DNA of 64,000 nucleotides from Talinum fruticosum (GCA_021018815.1 JAITYX010000012.1:5505001-5569000); one strand, 5' to 3'; shown: positions 1 to 10,863, counted from the first letter of the stretch. Numbers and translations are program-made. Notes: generated from the sequence alone by a model not told the origin.

Positions 1-545
1 ACAAATAGTAGCACCAATGAAACCAATCAAGTACATCTTAGCACAACTGTCCGTCAACAATAACATAACACGATGGATGGTGATGCTATTTGAATTTGAA
101 CTCAAATATGTCCATAAAGGGCAATCAAGGGAAAAGTTATCTCTTAATTTCTAGTAGAACTACTGAGAGAGGAAACGAGAGTGAAAGAGTTCAACTTCCT
201 GGATGGAAAGATACTATATGTAGAAGTTAATATGTGGACCATGTACTTTGATGACATTTCCAAGCAAAAGGGTTTCAGAGTAGGAATTCTATTGGTGTCA
301 CCAAAGGAGCACATACTCCTATTTCGGTTAAATTGGACATTACGGTGTCCAACAACGTCACGAGTATGGAACGTACGTCAAAGGATTATAAGGTGCTATA
401 GAAATAGGAGCTAAGAACAACAGAGTCTATGGAGATTCGGTTATGATCATTAATCGGATTTAACAAAAATAGAAGGTAAGAAGTGAAAGATTGGCACCCT
501 ATCATGCACATTTATTGGACCTCTTTTTATTTTTGTTTTTGTAAC
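1..545 (+). pseudogene. Tat-type Gypsy RNase H and second RNase H fragment
   Basis: From base 17 an open stretch reads as the end of a Gypsy RNase H: 'KPIKYILAQ', then 'ITRWMVMLFEFELKYV'. This matches the family pattern of an IKY motif followed by RW..L.EF...YV. After stops, the frame from 181 contains 'NMWTMYFD', which resembles the start of the second, archaeal-type RNase H typical of Tat-lineage elements. A piece reading VYGDS..II follows near 425. Having both domains in this order points to Tat rather than a chromovirus. The fragment begins outside the window and stops abruptly near 545, where minus-strand gag starts. Multiple stops make it non-functional. Lineage is inferred from domain order. 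Confidence 0.72.
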
Positions 546-1115
546 TACTTCGTAATTTCATCGTGATTTTTGTGGTTATGATGGAGAATTCTTCCTGAAT
601 TAACATACCAACATCTATAAGGGTAGTGAAGCTCATGAAAGGTAGAACTTCGGATGTTGGTTGAATTCGAGTAGTACATTCTTAAAGATAATCCTTACTT
701 GATCCTTTTCGAAAGGTCTGTCTACTATGTGGACAACCTTAGTCTTCCAATGCATGAGGAATTGGGTGAAGCTTTCTTTGTATTCCTATTTGGTTAGCTC
801 CAAATCTCGAAGAGTAATAGCTAGGTCGAGTATTGTAGGAGTATTAATGTAGAAACTCCTTACAAAGATCTATCTAGTTTGAGACCCTACGTGGGTGAAT
901 AACATTATAGCATTTCACGACGTCTTCATCAAACCTACAAGGAAAGATAACATTGTATGTGTTTTCCATTATATTTTTCAAAGTCATTGCTTCAATATAA
1001 ATCCGTACATGATGGTGTTGGATTTTCTAAACTATAGAATTTGATATCAAGCATAGTGAACTTTGGTGGAAATTTTACTTTAGGGACTCGATGTGAATCC
1101 CGCAGGACTATTTTG
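546..1115 (-). pseudogene. Tat-type Gypsy gag fragment
   Basis: Read on the minus strand, this stretch aligns by eye with the better preserved gag of element A (40,231-40,490 and 43,610-43,950). The FTSIPKGK-like segment is followed by a region equivalent to 'DIKFPGYENP', then the 'VDRPFEKDQV' equivalent near 700-720, and a MSF-like block near 600-640. Stops and frameshifts are frequent. It abuts a + strand RNase H piece at about 545 and an LTR fragment at about 1,118, without the leader that normally separates LTR and gag. It is therefore a rearranged or truncated copy rather than part of an intact element. Confidence 0.65.
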
Positions 1116-1117
1116 TG

Positions 1118-1492
1118 GAGCTTAAATGCAGCACTTTGATGCTCATGATCATGAAATGCAATGCTTAAACGTTGTCTTCAAGTCTTCGGCTCCTTGTCCG
1201 ATTGGACAAAAGCAAAATGTAGTATTCTAAGCTTGGAATTTCCCAGACACACGGCTCTTGGATCACCCGAAAGAAAGGGGATTTATGGAGTGACCCAAGG
1301 CAAAGGCCGTTTATTTGGTGCTCGGGGTTCTTTGTGGTTTACTAGCTTATGTCGCACCATTCAAACATAGTCCGAGATCCAAATCCTCAAACAAGACTCG
1401 GGATTTTCATCATTGGGCGAACAAAATAAAATACAGTAATCAAAGAGATAAGGGACGACACTTTTAGGTGTCTATAGTTAGCCCCCACTTTG
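1118..1492 (-). promoter_or_regulatory. partial 3' LTR of F with adjoining polypurine tract
   Basis: Positions 1,118-1,476 match the LTR of B at about 46,370-46,758 (shared blocks include TTTGGTGCTCGGGGTTCTTT-like and GACACTTTTAGGTGTCTATA). Read on the minus strand, the bases just before the LTR edge are CAAAGTGGGGGCTAAC, a purine-rich primer for plus-strand synthesis. The same tract adjoins the LTR of B at 46,759-46,773. This marks both LTRs as 3' copies and fixes the minus orientation. Confidence 0.65.
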
Positions 1493-2109
1493 ATCGAGTC
1501 CAAAAAGACAAAGGGTCAAAGTAGACACTAAAGGGTAGTTACCTCGATTTTGGATATTAGGTAATGTGTGATGTTTGGAATTGGTTGTAATCGAACCTTA
1601 ACTCCAAAGTGGGGCTGGACTTGATCATCATGCATGCGTTTAGAAGTCCGGTAAGATGATCCTAAGTTTGGCTTGATCGAGCTTGAAGCTTGGCATATTT
1701 TGATGCTAAAACTTCGATTGTTCTTTGATCCGAAGCTTGGCTAAATGATCTGCAACACACTTGTTAGTTCATAATCAAATTGATGAAAGGTGAGTGTTTT
1801 ACCCAAATAATTCGGTCGAAAACAGATTGAAAATCTAATCCGAAATAGCTGGGTGGTGGACTCGAAAACTCCGATTTGCATGCACAAGATGCCAAAGAGC
1901 TACATGCCATGGTTGTGGGACTCCACAAGCTAAGTGGACAGAGCTAAACCTGCAAAGTTGTCGCCGATGGGACATCACGGCGCCTCGTGGTCGGCGTCGG
2001 CTAGCCTTTGACGAGTGTTGTGCCCGACATACTCTACCAGATTCCCTTGGCCTCCCACTACTTTCTTGACCCTTGTATTGTATGGTTGGCTTCCTTGACC
2101 GAGTTTTCC

Positions 2110-2236
2110 TATAAAAAGGGTACTTAGTGTGTTCATTTTGCACACTTACTCCTCTTAGTCTTGCATTCCCCTTGTGCTCTCTTACTTTGCTTCCCTTGAA
2201 AACTTGTTGGTTTCCAAAAATCTTGTCTTCAAAATG
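2110..2236 (+). promoter_or_regulatory. TATA box and leader of the antisense PMD gene in F
   Basis: TATAAAAA at 2,110-2,117 is followed by TTTTGCACACTTACTCCTCTT, a pyrimidine-rich leader, and the first ATG (2,234) of a reading frame starting MSGRKAHP. The paralogous gene in B has TATATAAGG (47,308-47,316), nearly the same leader and an ATG at 47,441 starting MSRRKAHP. Spacing from TATA to ATG is 124 and 133 bases. Conservation of box, leader and start in two diverged copies supports a real promoter; activity is inference. Confidence 0.6.
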
Positions 2237-4815
2237 TCCGGAAGAAAAGCTCATCCTATCATCGAGAGCAGAAAAACTCGTCCAAGATAACTACCTCGAG
2301 AAGGAATGGCATCCACCGGATAAGTAGAACCTAAATGACCTCTTGGTGGAGGCTGAGTGTCATGCTTCTTCCCTTGCCATCATTCCTTCGATAAGCTAGT
2401 TGGCTTATGTTTCTTCCTTTACTTAGTGAGAATAGCTTTTCAACTAAAAAAATCTTGTTTGATATTTGTCTTGTAGAAAGGCTCGATTCGGAGTAGTAGA
2501 GTTACCCGTAAATTCATGGAGACATACAGGAGGATGAACTTTCCTCTAGAAGATATCATGCATAGTTCCAGTGTTTGGTCCTCTTTATTTTGCTTTGGAC
2601 CACCTTACCGACAAAAGGGAAAGGGATCCCATTAGGGCCATTAGTGAGCGTTTTGGGACACTCGCTAACACTTTTCACCTTTCCTTCAGGGAAATGACCA
2701 TAATGCCTTTTGATTTTGCGGTTTTATGCGGTTTAGGCTTCTCAGGAGAACCTCTAGCCTACGACCGGAACATGTATAAAAACCGAGACTATCTTCGTCA
2801 CCTCTTTGGCCTTGTGGCCCATAGGTTTCCCCATGATAATTTCTTCAAGTATTCTCGTCCTTTTTGAGGCCCACTCTCCTCAACAACAAGTCCGAACATG
2901 TATAAGAACATTTAGCGGATCTTGACAAAATAAAGGAGCTCAGCTAGGGTGCTCTTGCATATACTTGCCTCATTAAGGGCCTTCGTGCCGTTGTGCGGCA
3001 CACAACGCCGGATTCGGATTCAACCAATTATTTACCGTCGAATGGCTTGTGGAAGATTATTGAGGTATACTCAATTACTCCTTTTCTCCAAAATATTTTT
3101 CATCTCGTGCGGATAATAAATTTACTTGATTTGTAAAATGCGATCATGGTTGTACAAATATTTCCGCATCTTTTACCTGGTTCAACAAATCATCCTGTAT
3201 TTCGGCCTTCGTATCGTGGGCTAAGGTATATCTTTAATACCGTAATATTCACAGGATAAACTTCTTGAAATCAGCCCTCAACCGTGTGACCTCGGTATGC
3301 CGCTTTAATCTCAAAATTTGCCTCAAAATATTCTTTAGAGACCATTTATCACTTTGTTTAGCTTTTTGCCCCTACCCACGGCCTGTGGCACTACCTGCGA
3401 TGAACTCTAACCTTGATTATTTTCATCCGTTTTCTTGCTGCCTTTGGTTCTTGCTAGCTTATTTCTTGATAATATTTAAATGTAGGCTAACTTTCATACT
3501 TTGCCCCAACTCCAACTCCATCCAAGTGTCATTGTTGCACCGAAATTGAGTGAAAGAAGGATCTTATTTAAAAATCCTTTTGGATTTTGTTGGTATCTTA
3601 GGGAGAGGGCACGCCTCAAATCCGAGTCAACACGTGGCCTCCGTTTGTTCCGGTTGATCAGCCCCGACCATGTTTTACTTTCGCTCCCTTCATCCAAATG
3701 AGCAAGCGGCTGCTATTGTGGGGTATCCTTTTACCTCATTTCTAAATTTGAACACATCCTATGCCCACCATGCGGCATGAATCATGACCCAACCGGTGAG
3801 TTCTAGACTCTTATCTTATCATAGTTGAATTTCTTATGGGAAATTAACTTCATCTTTTGGCAGCTCGCACAGCCAGGACATCAATATCCCAAGCTTTAAT
3901 GTAGATGTTACTCTTCCCAAGGAATCTCCTCGTTACGTAAGAATTCCCGAAATCCCCAAAGAAGAATGTGTTAGGCATCCTTTCCCTAGGAATTAGCGAG
4001 GGGTAAGAATTTCATACTCTTCACTTCTAGTTGTATGCTAAAAGTATATTCGGCTAACACCAAAGTATTTTTTATAGTATGACCGAGAACAATCTCGGAT
4101 TATGTCTATCAATCTTCGATCCGCTTTTGAGGAATCCAAAATTTCCTTACCGGCCATCCTTCCCTACCTTCCGAGTTAGTCCTTAATTAGCGGAGTGCTA
4201 ATTTTATTGAGCTTTTAGTGAGTGCTAATTCCCCAATCATTCTTGTAGAGACGCCGATTTGGAGCACCTCCCTCCGGTAGTCTTCCTGGTGTAAACCGGG
4301 CACAAACATACCCATCTCGGCCAATAAGGACCTTCTAGTATTACTGCTAGACAAGGTTCTTCACGACGTTCTTTATGGCGTGCGCATCATAAGAGTGCTT
4401 CGAGGTAGGACCTAGCACTTCTAGTCCTAGTGTTTCTAGTATGGGGACCTAGCTTTTCTAAGGAGAGTTTAAACATCTTGCCCCTACAGAGCTTTCGGCT
4501 GTCAAGGAAATCCTCTTTATTTCCCTTGGTCTTCGTATAACGGGCCATCCCATGAAGCTTCTCAATCTTGGGACCACGAAGGTAGCTCTTATCAAGGTAG
4601 TTAAGGTGGTCGATTATCCACATCCATATTGGAGGACTTCGGAAATGACATCTTTCACAATGATTCCGATGGCGATGCTTAAAAGATTCCTTGTCGCTTC
4701 TATTTGATGATTAGGGAGTCCCTTGTAGGGTGTTTCTTTATTTAGTATTTGCTTTGTAATGAGGACTCTTATGCAATGGGATGAAATGCAAGAGTTAATT
4801 CTAAGAAATGCGTTC
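2234..4815 (+). pseudogene. antisense plant-mobile-domain (PMD) gene of Tat element F
   Basis: The gene is transcribed opposite to the retrotransposon. Exon 1 starts MSGRKAHP but has an early stop. The would-be intron 1 donor near 2,390 reads GATAAGC, where copy B has GGTAAGC. The clearest block is 2,571-2,867 (98 aa), with 'FHLSFREMTIMPFDFAVL', 'GLGFSGEPLAYD' and 'NRDYLRHLFG'. This resembles the FHLPFGEMT..L.D...L.GL core of the aminotransferase-like plant mobile domain. A second block near 2,920-3,060 reads GALAYTCLIKGLR, the W/GA.AY...L pattern of the same domain. More exon-like blocks (FPHLLPGSTNHPVF near 3,150; ERRILFKNPFGF near 3,550) also occur in B. PMD proteins occur as host silencing-related proteins and as passengers in Gypsy elements. 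The frame is broken, so this copy is presumed dead. Confidence 0.6.
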
Positions 4816-5289
4816 TTTTATTTAATATGAAGTTGACTTCCGTGTCTCGGTTGGACGTTGGGACCAAACACAACGTTTTGGCAAGAAAATGTTGAAAACA
4901 CGGCCTCGGTTAAAACAATGTCATACGAACGTCTCGGATTCTGTACCTCGCTTGGTCATTGAGTGAAACAGTCTAACGCTACATTTTTTCGCAATACAAA
5001 GGTGACCGGTGTCGGTCACATTAACTTTCCAAAATGCAAACTTTCTATTTTTGTGAGACCCCGAAATTTCGTGTGTTTGCTTACTAGTGAATTAGAATTT
5101 TTTCGAGTCGAATTAGAAACCCGAGAGAACCGAAACCAAGCATGGGTTAGCTAATCGGGCCTCTTGAAATTGAAGTTGGGCCCCAAATTGTCAAGCCCAA
5201 AGCAAAAAAATCAAAAGAAAAAGAAAGGAAAATGAAGAAGGATGGCTGGTAAGGAATTAAGTAAAGGAGTATGGGGTCCAATTAGAATT

Positions 5290-5810
5290 AGGCAGCAAAG
5301 CTCATGAGGTGGAATAAGGAAATTAGGAGAGAGAAATTAGGATTGAGAACAAAAGAAGAGGAACGAAGAAGCGTAAGCGTGGAAAGAAAAAGGAACGGAA
5401 AGCGAGAGACAGGGAAAGCGAGAGAGGGAGAAAGCGCGAGAGCCAGCGGCCGGTGGCTGCTCGAACGGCGACGACGCCGCCGCCGGTGGGCGAAGGGAGA
5501 GCGAGGGCTCGGGAGGCCGAGCAGAGCAAAAGAAGAAAGGGGAACGAAAGAACGTGGAAGCGAGAGGAAAGCTAGAGGAGGACGAGAGCCACAGTAGAGA
5601 GGAAGAGAAGGTAGGGCGTGCTTGCGCGGCCGCCGAGCGCGAGAAGGGATCCGGCGAGGCTGGACAGAACCGAGGCCAGGGGTTTGAGAACCCGAAAACA
5701 ACAGAGCAGAGGGAGGCAACGAGAGTTTAAGCGAGGGTAGAAGCAGTGGGTGCCGGGAAGAAGAAGGAAGGGGGAACCGAGAGGAAGAAAGGGAAACAGA
5801 AATTGAAACT
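5290..5810 (+). other. GA-rich block of the long LTR
   Basis: This purine-biased segment encodes apparent Arg/Glu/Lys-rich frames (97 aa from 5,304). In copy 2 (minus strand, from 28,218) the same start and first 22 or so residues recur (MRWNKEIRREKLGL). After that the frames differ in length and reading. The composition explains the long open frames on both strands. I do not regard it as a demonstrated protein gene. Confidence 0.5.
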
Positions 5811-6739
5811 AATCCGAAAACCTTCCAAAACCGAATTCTTAGAACCTCTAAGAATCTAAGGTGAGTAATCTGAATTCATCCTCAAGAATTAAAATGAATT
5901 AGGTGGATTGAACATGAATTCGAAGTATGAAATTAGAAACCCTAGGTTTAATTGAAGAAGTTGAAGGCTTAAATTCACTAAATTAGCAACTCACGAATCA
6001 AAGAGCATGTTGTGATTATGTGATGCCTAGTTCTGAATTTGTGATGTTTAAGCATTATCGAGCATGATTATTGAGAATTGGATAAGAATAGCTTGAATAG
6101 GTTTAGTGAGAAAAACCGGAAAATTGAGTTCATGATTTAGTGTAGATTTTTCGGTGAATAAAGCCTGCTGTCTGCATTATTGTGCTGTCATGTGTAGCCC
6201 AAAATTCCTGTAATTTTTACTGCAGCTTCCTGATAATTTATGAGAATTTCCTGTAAAATTTGGTATGCATTGGATGAGTAGATTGGGAGATATGCAATTT
6301 TAAGTGAAAATGTCCTGTTTTGAGCAAAATCGAACTAAATGAGTAACCGAGTTAAGAACTGAAATTTAAGAAGCTATGTGGCTAGATTAAATTATATATA
6401 TCGATTAAGGAAAGTTATAGAACCATTAACCACTTATACGCGATAATACGCGATCATGAAAACGATAAGTTCATTTATTACGAATCCTAGTTGGCATGTT
6501 TATGTGATTATGTGTTTATCCCGAATTACATCGATTATAAATGACATAAGCATGCGCATGTGAAATGAATTGATTGAGTTGGAACTTGCTTATGTGAATT
6601 GCTTGTTTCGAAGAAGTTACGCATGAACGTGTTGAGTATGAATTATACGAATTAAGTGTATCTTATGTATAAGTAATAAGAAGATAAGAATCATAAAGAA
6701 CTAAAGAAGGGAGAAAGGATCGTGTTATTGATCTAAGAC

Positions 6740-6930
6740 CCACGAATTAAAGAACCCGCTGAAGCTATGGCCATAGAAGTGTCTGTCAACCCGAAGCCAC
6801 GAATTGAATTGCTTCCAAGAATTATTGACGAGTATGCGTCCTTCGGGGATCGGAGGCCGCCTCGAGGCCACGAATTGTTTTGCCTCGAGGCCACGAATTG
6901 TATGCCTCCGTGAACTAAGCCCACGAATTG
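6740..6930 (+). repeat. fivefold CCACGAATT motif array inside long LTR
   Basis: CCACGAATT occurs at about 6,740, 6,797, 6,868, 6,891 and 6,921, spaced 20-70 bp, three times inside a short palindrome-like GCCTCGAGGCCACGAATTG context. Copy 2 of the LTR has the same array in reverse (AATTCGTGG, six loose matches between 26,561 and 26,751). Function is unknown; it could be a protein-binding array. Confidence 0.6.
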
Positions 6931-8186
6931 TTTGGGCTCTAAGAACTGGGTCTTTAGAGCGGTGAATAAATCTTCTTTCCATTCGAACTAAGAAGACTTA
7001 AAAGAATTACAATATGAAGAAACGAATGATCGTGCATATCGTATAAGAAAGAAAGAACCAATGATTTATGAAATGCACGATTGAACTCGAGAAGAAGAAC
7101 GAATCCCGATTTCATAAGAAATGTGTACGATAAGAACTAAGATATGATTTATGTGATGAATGATTTGTATGATGAATGATTCTATGACTTACTTGCGTAG
7201 AAAGACGAATGAAGCATGTTTGATTGAATTCATGAGTCATTGATGGCATTGTGCTTCTCGGTAAGTTAGTAAGTTAGAATCTCGCATGTCTTAAGCATGT
7301 ACGATCCGAATCGCATGTTATGAATAAATTGTGAACTTACGTGTGTTTGTTAATGAATTAATGTGCAAAGTGAAACTCGGGGTTAGGTTTGGGTTATTCA
7401 CTAGGCTAGTGAGCTCATGACATCACCAACATTTCAGTGTACGAAGTTAAGACCGGCAGGAGTTGCCTTTGGCTTTTGGAAATAGCGAGACGAATAGGAG
7501 ATGCCGGCCTTACTCGCATGTTTTTCTGTCTTTTGTTTATATAGATGTTGTAAAGACTGTTGTATGTGAACTTAATTTTAATTATGAATGTAAAATCCCT
7601 ATGTGAATACTCCGAGCGTGTGGCTCGTTGAGTTGTGTTGTGTTTCTCTAAGCGTGTGGCTCGTTGAGTTTAAGATTGTGTTTCGTGCGGGGTTAGGGCT
7701 TTAAGCCTTTGGGATTAGCCATGTTACGAGAGGAAACTTAGCCGAAATTTCCAGAAAAACCTTTGAAAACCCATAACCGCGCTTCCGCCAATTTAAGAAA
7801 GGGTTAGTAACCCCAAGTTGAGACCCTAAGCAGCCTTAGGGGTTCCTCTCGGGAACCCCGGCATGTAATACTCCTAGGGTGGGTCTAGGGGTGTTACAAT
7901 TTTCAATAGGTTCCTATTTTTGCAGGTTTCTATTTTTGTGGCGGGTTTGTGTTTTTGGTTGGGAGCCCTACCCGGTCTTGGTCACCGGAAAGAAAATGGG
8001 TTTTGGGCTGGCCCAAAATAATGAAAGTTGCATTTTGTGGTGCTACAGGGTTTTTTGTGGTTTATCGGCTTCCGTCACACAAATTAAACTCCGACCGTGA
8101 TCCGAGTTCGCAAATAGAATTGGGATTTCACCACCGGGATACGTAATAAAATAAATAGAAAAGGGATGACATTTTAGGTGTCTAAA

Positions 8187-8358
8187 ATTGGTGATTGGCA
8201 AAATCAATGAAGTGGGGGATAGGGGCTAGATGATGGGAGAGGTGCTTATGCAAGAGTGGTGACGCCCAATGCTATGTGAACCCTTAGATTCAAAACTAAT
8301 GGCTTAGATTTATAGTTCCTAATTCTAAATCTAACTTGTAGCTCTCGCTAGATACACT

Positions 8359-8361
<3 letters not shown>
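8187..8361. other. unassigned spacer right of element F
   Basis: This is a short stretch between the LTR edge of F and the AT microsatellite. I see no gene and no recognised repeat. Confidence 0.4.

Positions 8362-8437
<76 letters not shown>
8362..8437. repeat. compound (AT)n(AC)n microsatellite
   Basis: About 27 AT units (8,362-8,416) run directly into about 11 AC units (8,416-8,437), ending five bases before a MITE terminus. The minus-strand frame that reads YIYIYIYI is an artefact of this repeat. Confidence 0.95.
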
Positions 8438-8442
8438 TCTCT

Positions 8443-9172
8443 TAGGGGTGAACAAACAAAACGACAACCGATAAATCGAATTGAAAAATCGGTAAAACCG
8501 AACCAATTTTCCGGTTAACCGAACCAGTTTAAAAATCCGGTTAGCCGATACTCGCTTATTTTTTATTATTTTTAAACAAAAATTAAGTTGAAATGATGTG
8601 TTTTTGTGCATTATGTGTAGCTGGGAAGGCTCTCCGGCTGTTTGGACATTGGTAGGGAAGTGTGCCGAGCGGCCATGGGCCTTGACAGACCATGGGCGAG
8701 GCTCGATAATACAAATGGGTTGGTGTTTTTTTTTTTCGGTCTGTTTTTTCTTGTAAATAGTAGAAGTAGTGAGTGATAATGATCACAAAAGAGTAATAAG
8801 TGATAGTACTTCCCACTACTTTGTTCCATTAAATTATAAAAAGTAAATTGTAATTATTATGTATTTGTTTTAGGCTAGTCACTCTCGCCAATCAAGCAAA
8901 TGGCATTTGTAAATATCAAAAAATAAAAGCAGTAATCCCTCACTAGCATGGGCAATGGCAATGCTTGCTACTTTATACTCCCTTATCGTTATTAAAAATT
9001 TAAAAGAAAATTAACAACTTTTATTTAACGGTTCCGGTTAACCGGTGAATTGAAATGAAAACTTTGGTTTTTTGGTTTGCCCAATTAATGTCGGTTCATA
9101 TTTTTATAAACCGAAAAAATCGGTTGATCGAAACTTCACAAACCAAACCGAAACGACCTGTGTTCACCCCTA
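8443..9172. mobile_element. hAT-like MITE, about 730 bp
   Basis: The two ends are perfect 12-bp inverted repeats, TAGGGGTGAACA (8,443-8,454) and TGTTCACCCCTA (9,161-9,172). Subterminal regions are full of CCGGTTAACCG- and CGGTT/AACCG-type motifs on both sides, as in many plant non-autonomous hAT elements. There is no transposase. An 8-bp target duplication is not clear: CACTCTCT on the left versus CATACACT on the right, and the left flank is microsatellite. Confidence 0.75.
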
Positions 9173-9382
9173 CATACACTCACTCTTACTCAATTGACAT
9201 GTAAGTTACTTATATAACATTAGCATATTAAATTAAGAGTTAATGTAAAATGCTAATGAGGGCGATGCATTCAACTTATTGAAGACTTTTTGTAAAGAAT
9301 AATTTTTTAACACTAAAAAATAAATATTTAATGCATAAGTAAGTTAAATATTATTAAGAAAAATAATTCATAGTATTGGAAC
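9173..9382. other. AT-rich spacer without gene
   Basis: AT-rich sequence between the MITE and a long-LTR fragment. I see nothing in it that can be assigned. Confidence 0.4.
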
Positions 9383-10385
9383 TATAACACCCGCACCCGA
9401 TTCGGGAAGTATTACATTGCCAGGATTCCTTGAAAGAAGCCTTTAAGGCTAATTAGAAAGTCAAGTTTGGCTTTCTAATCGTAACTTAAAGGTAATAGAG
9501 GTGATTTTTGGTCTGAAATTTTCTAAAAATTATGGTAAAATTATGTTTGTACTCGCATACCTGTATAAGAAATAATAATAGAAATACTCGACGAGCCACA
9601 CACTCAGAGATCTCGACGATCACATGCCGTAGTCAAACCATTATGCATTAAAAACTTAGAAACTAACTAGTTAACCTATGACACAGACTTACACAAACCA
9701 TATGAACTAATTTACAAGTTACAACAAATATAACGCATAAAATGCATGTTAAGCAAGCTTGTGCCACTCGGAACTAGCGTCCATGCAAGTAGTTCCAGAA
9801 TGCCAAAGGTATGAGACGAATCCCTTAAGGAGTATTTGCAACTCGTAGAGTAAATATGCGGGGGATAAGCACCAAATCAAATCTCTTAGTGAATAGCCTT
9901 ATACTCTTAAAACAAAAATAAGTTTCACATAATAATACACATACTAGCATCTAATATTTAATATCATCATACACATTTTCATTTTCATAACATCCTTTAA
10001 AAACACGAAAAATAGAAAACGTTTACGCATCTTTTCTTCTACCAAGTACTCACACCAAAACAAAGGTAAAACTCAACATTCAACTAAAGCAGTTTCAAAA
10101 TGAAATCATTTCTTAACCATGTTCCGCACACATCAACAAATCATTCTTAAATTGATCGTCTTTCTAGGGCTTTTAGACTCCATGACACACGTTACCAGGA
10201 CCTAGTTCTAATGAAACTCATAAAAGGCTCCACTTTCCTCGTTAACAAAGAATCAACCCGAGTACGCAAGGTTGAAGGGAATGCTCGATATGCAAGGATC
10301 TCGTGGTCCGATACGCACGACCACCTCCTTCCTATGGTCTAAACAATCCTTAGCCTACAATCCATTCAAAACCAAAGTGATCACT
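9383..10385 (-). mobile_element. truncated long LTR, copy 4
   Basis: It begins TATAACACCCGCACCCGA, matching the TGTAACACCCC edge of copies 2 and 3 with the G of TG changed to A. The next 500 bases follow copy 3 (40,492 onward) block by block: AGTATTACAT, GGTAATA.AGGT, a GCCACAC.CTC.GAG segment, and CATATGAACTAA.TTACAA. In canonical LTR sense it lies on the minus strand. It is cut at about 10,385, where a Copia LTR begins, so the other edge is missing. Confidence 0.6.
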
Positions 10386-10863
10386 CGAAGACTCAAGTAT
10401 GACCCTATCTCTCTTTATAATTTTGAACTCAAGTCATTCACATACTTTTAAAAGCCTAACTTTATGTTTTCATCTCTATCTCGAATCATTTAGAAAGTTA
10501 TTCTTAAGTGAACACTTATCTCCGGGTTTCGACCCACTCATATTGAACTTAGACAGACATATTGCCTAAATAATTTCATATTCTCAACTTATTATGTTAA
10601 CTTGTTTATTGCAAAAGTTTAATGGGAATAACCAGATTTATTTTATAACCGAAATTATATCGGGGCATTTGATGTATTGTTTCTATGTATTTCTCTAATG
10701 CTTTGTTTACCTAAAGATAGACACAAACGGAATTGAAACATAATGAATATTAGACTTAGAAAATTCCATTTAATTATCTTAAGGATATTCAAGTGTTTAA
10801 ATATTTGAATTAATTAATATCCTTGACTAATCTCATACTAAAGTATTTTTATACTTTGAGTAC
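10386..10863 (+). mobile_element. 5' part of a Copia (SIRE-like) LTR
   Basis: It starts CGAAGACTCAAGTATGACC, matching the Copia LTR start TGAAGACT seen at 38,455 and in antisense at 21,490. It follows that LTR through GATAGACACAAA.GGAATTGAA to ATACTTTGAGTACC and stops there. Tat element D starts at the next base, consistent with D having inserted into this LTR. The remaining two thirds of the LTR is not found nearby. Confidence 0.7.

Larger units (their letters stand above)
5052..7898 (+). mobile_element. 2.85-kb solo LTR, copy 1 (TSD ATTTT)
   Basis: The element starts TGTGAGACCCCGAAATTTCG and ends GGGTCTAGGGGTGTTACA, giving TG...CA ends. It is flanked by a perfect 5-bp duplication ATTTT (5,047-5,051 and 7,899-7,903). 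It interrupts the 5' LTR of F. No gag, pol, PBS or PPT is seen inside, so it is best read as a solo LTR of a long-LTR Gypsy family. The sense strand has a GA-rich block (about 5,300-5,800) followed by AAG|GTGAGTAAT at about 5,860, a good splice-donor match, which supports this orientation. Closely related copies are at 25,585-28,522 and, more distantly, 40,492-43,600 and 9,383-10,385. Confidence 0.82.
1118..8186 (-). mobile_element. Tat Gypsy deletion derivative F (5' LTR part, antisense PMD gene, PPT, partial 3' LTR)
   Basis: On the minus strand the element starts with an LTR edge at about 8,186 (TAGACACCTAAAA on the minus strand). It continues through 7,899, resumes at 5,051 after a nested solo LTR, and then passes an opposite-strand gene (2,110-4,815). 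It ends with a polypurine tract and a second LTR piece (1,118-1,476). No gag-pol lies between the LTRs, unlike the related element B, where pol precedes the antisense gene. F is therefore an internally deleted copy that kept the accessory gene. The 3' LTR is truncated where gag sequence begins, so no target-site duplication can be read. Confidence 0.6.

Noticed and set aside
1835..2254. Minus-strand frame of 139 codons
   Set aside because: It overlaps the promoter and first exon of the conserved + strand PMD gene and has no recognisable domain; it is not kept in B.
8348..8611. Minus-strand frame of 87 codons with YIYIYI repeats
   Set aside because: Translation of the (AT)n and (AC)n microsatellite.
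8435..9180. 8-bp target duplication of the MITE
   Set aside because: The best pairing matches at only about five of eight positions and the left flank is microsatellite, so no TSD is claimed.
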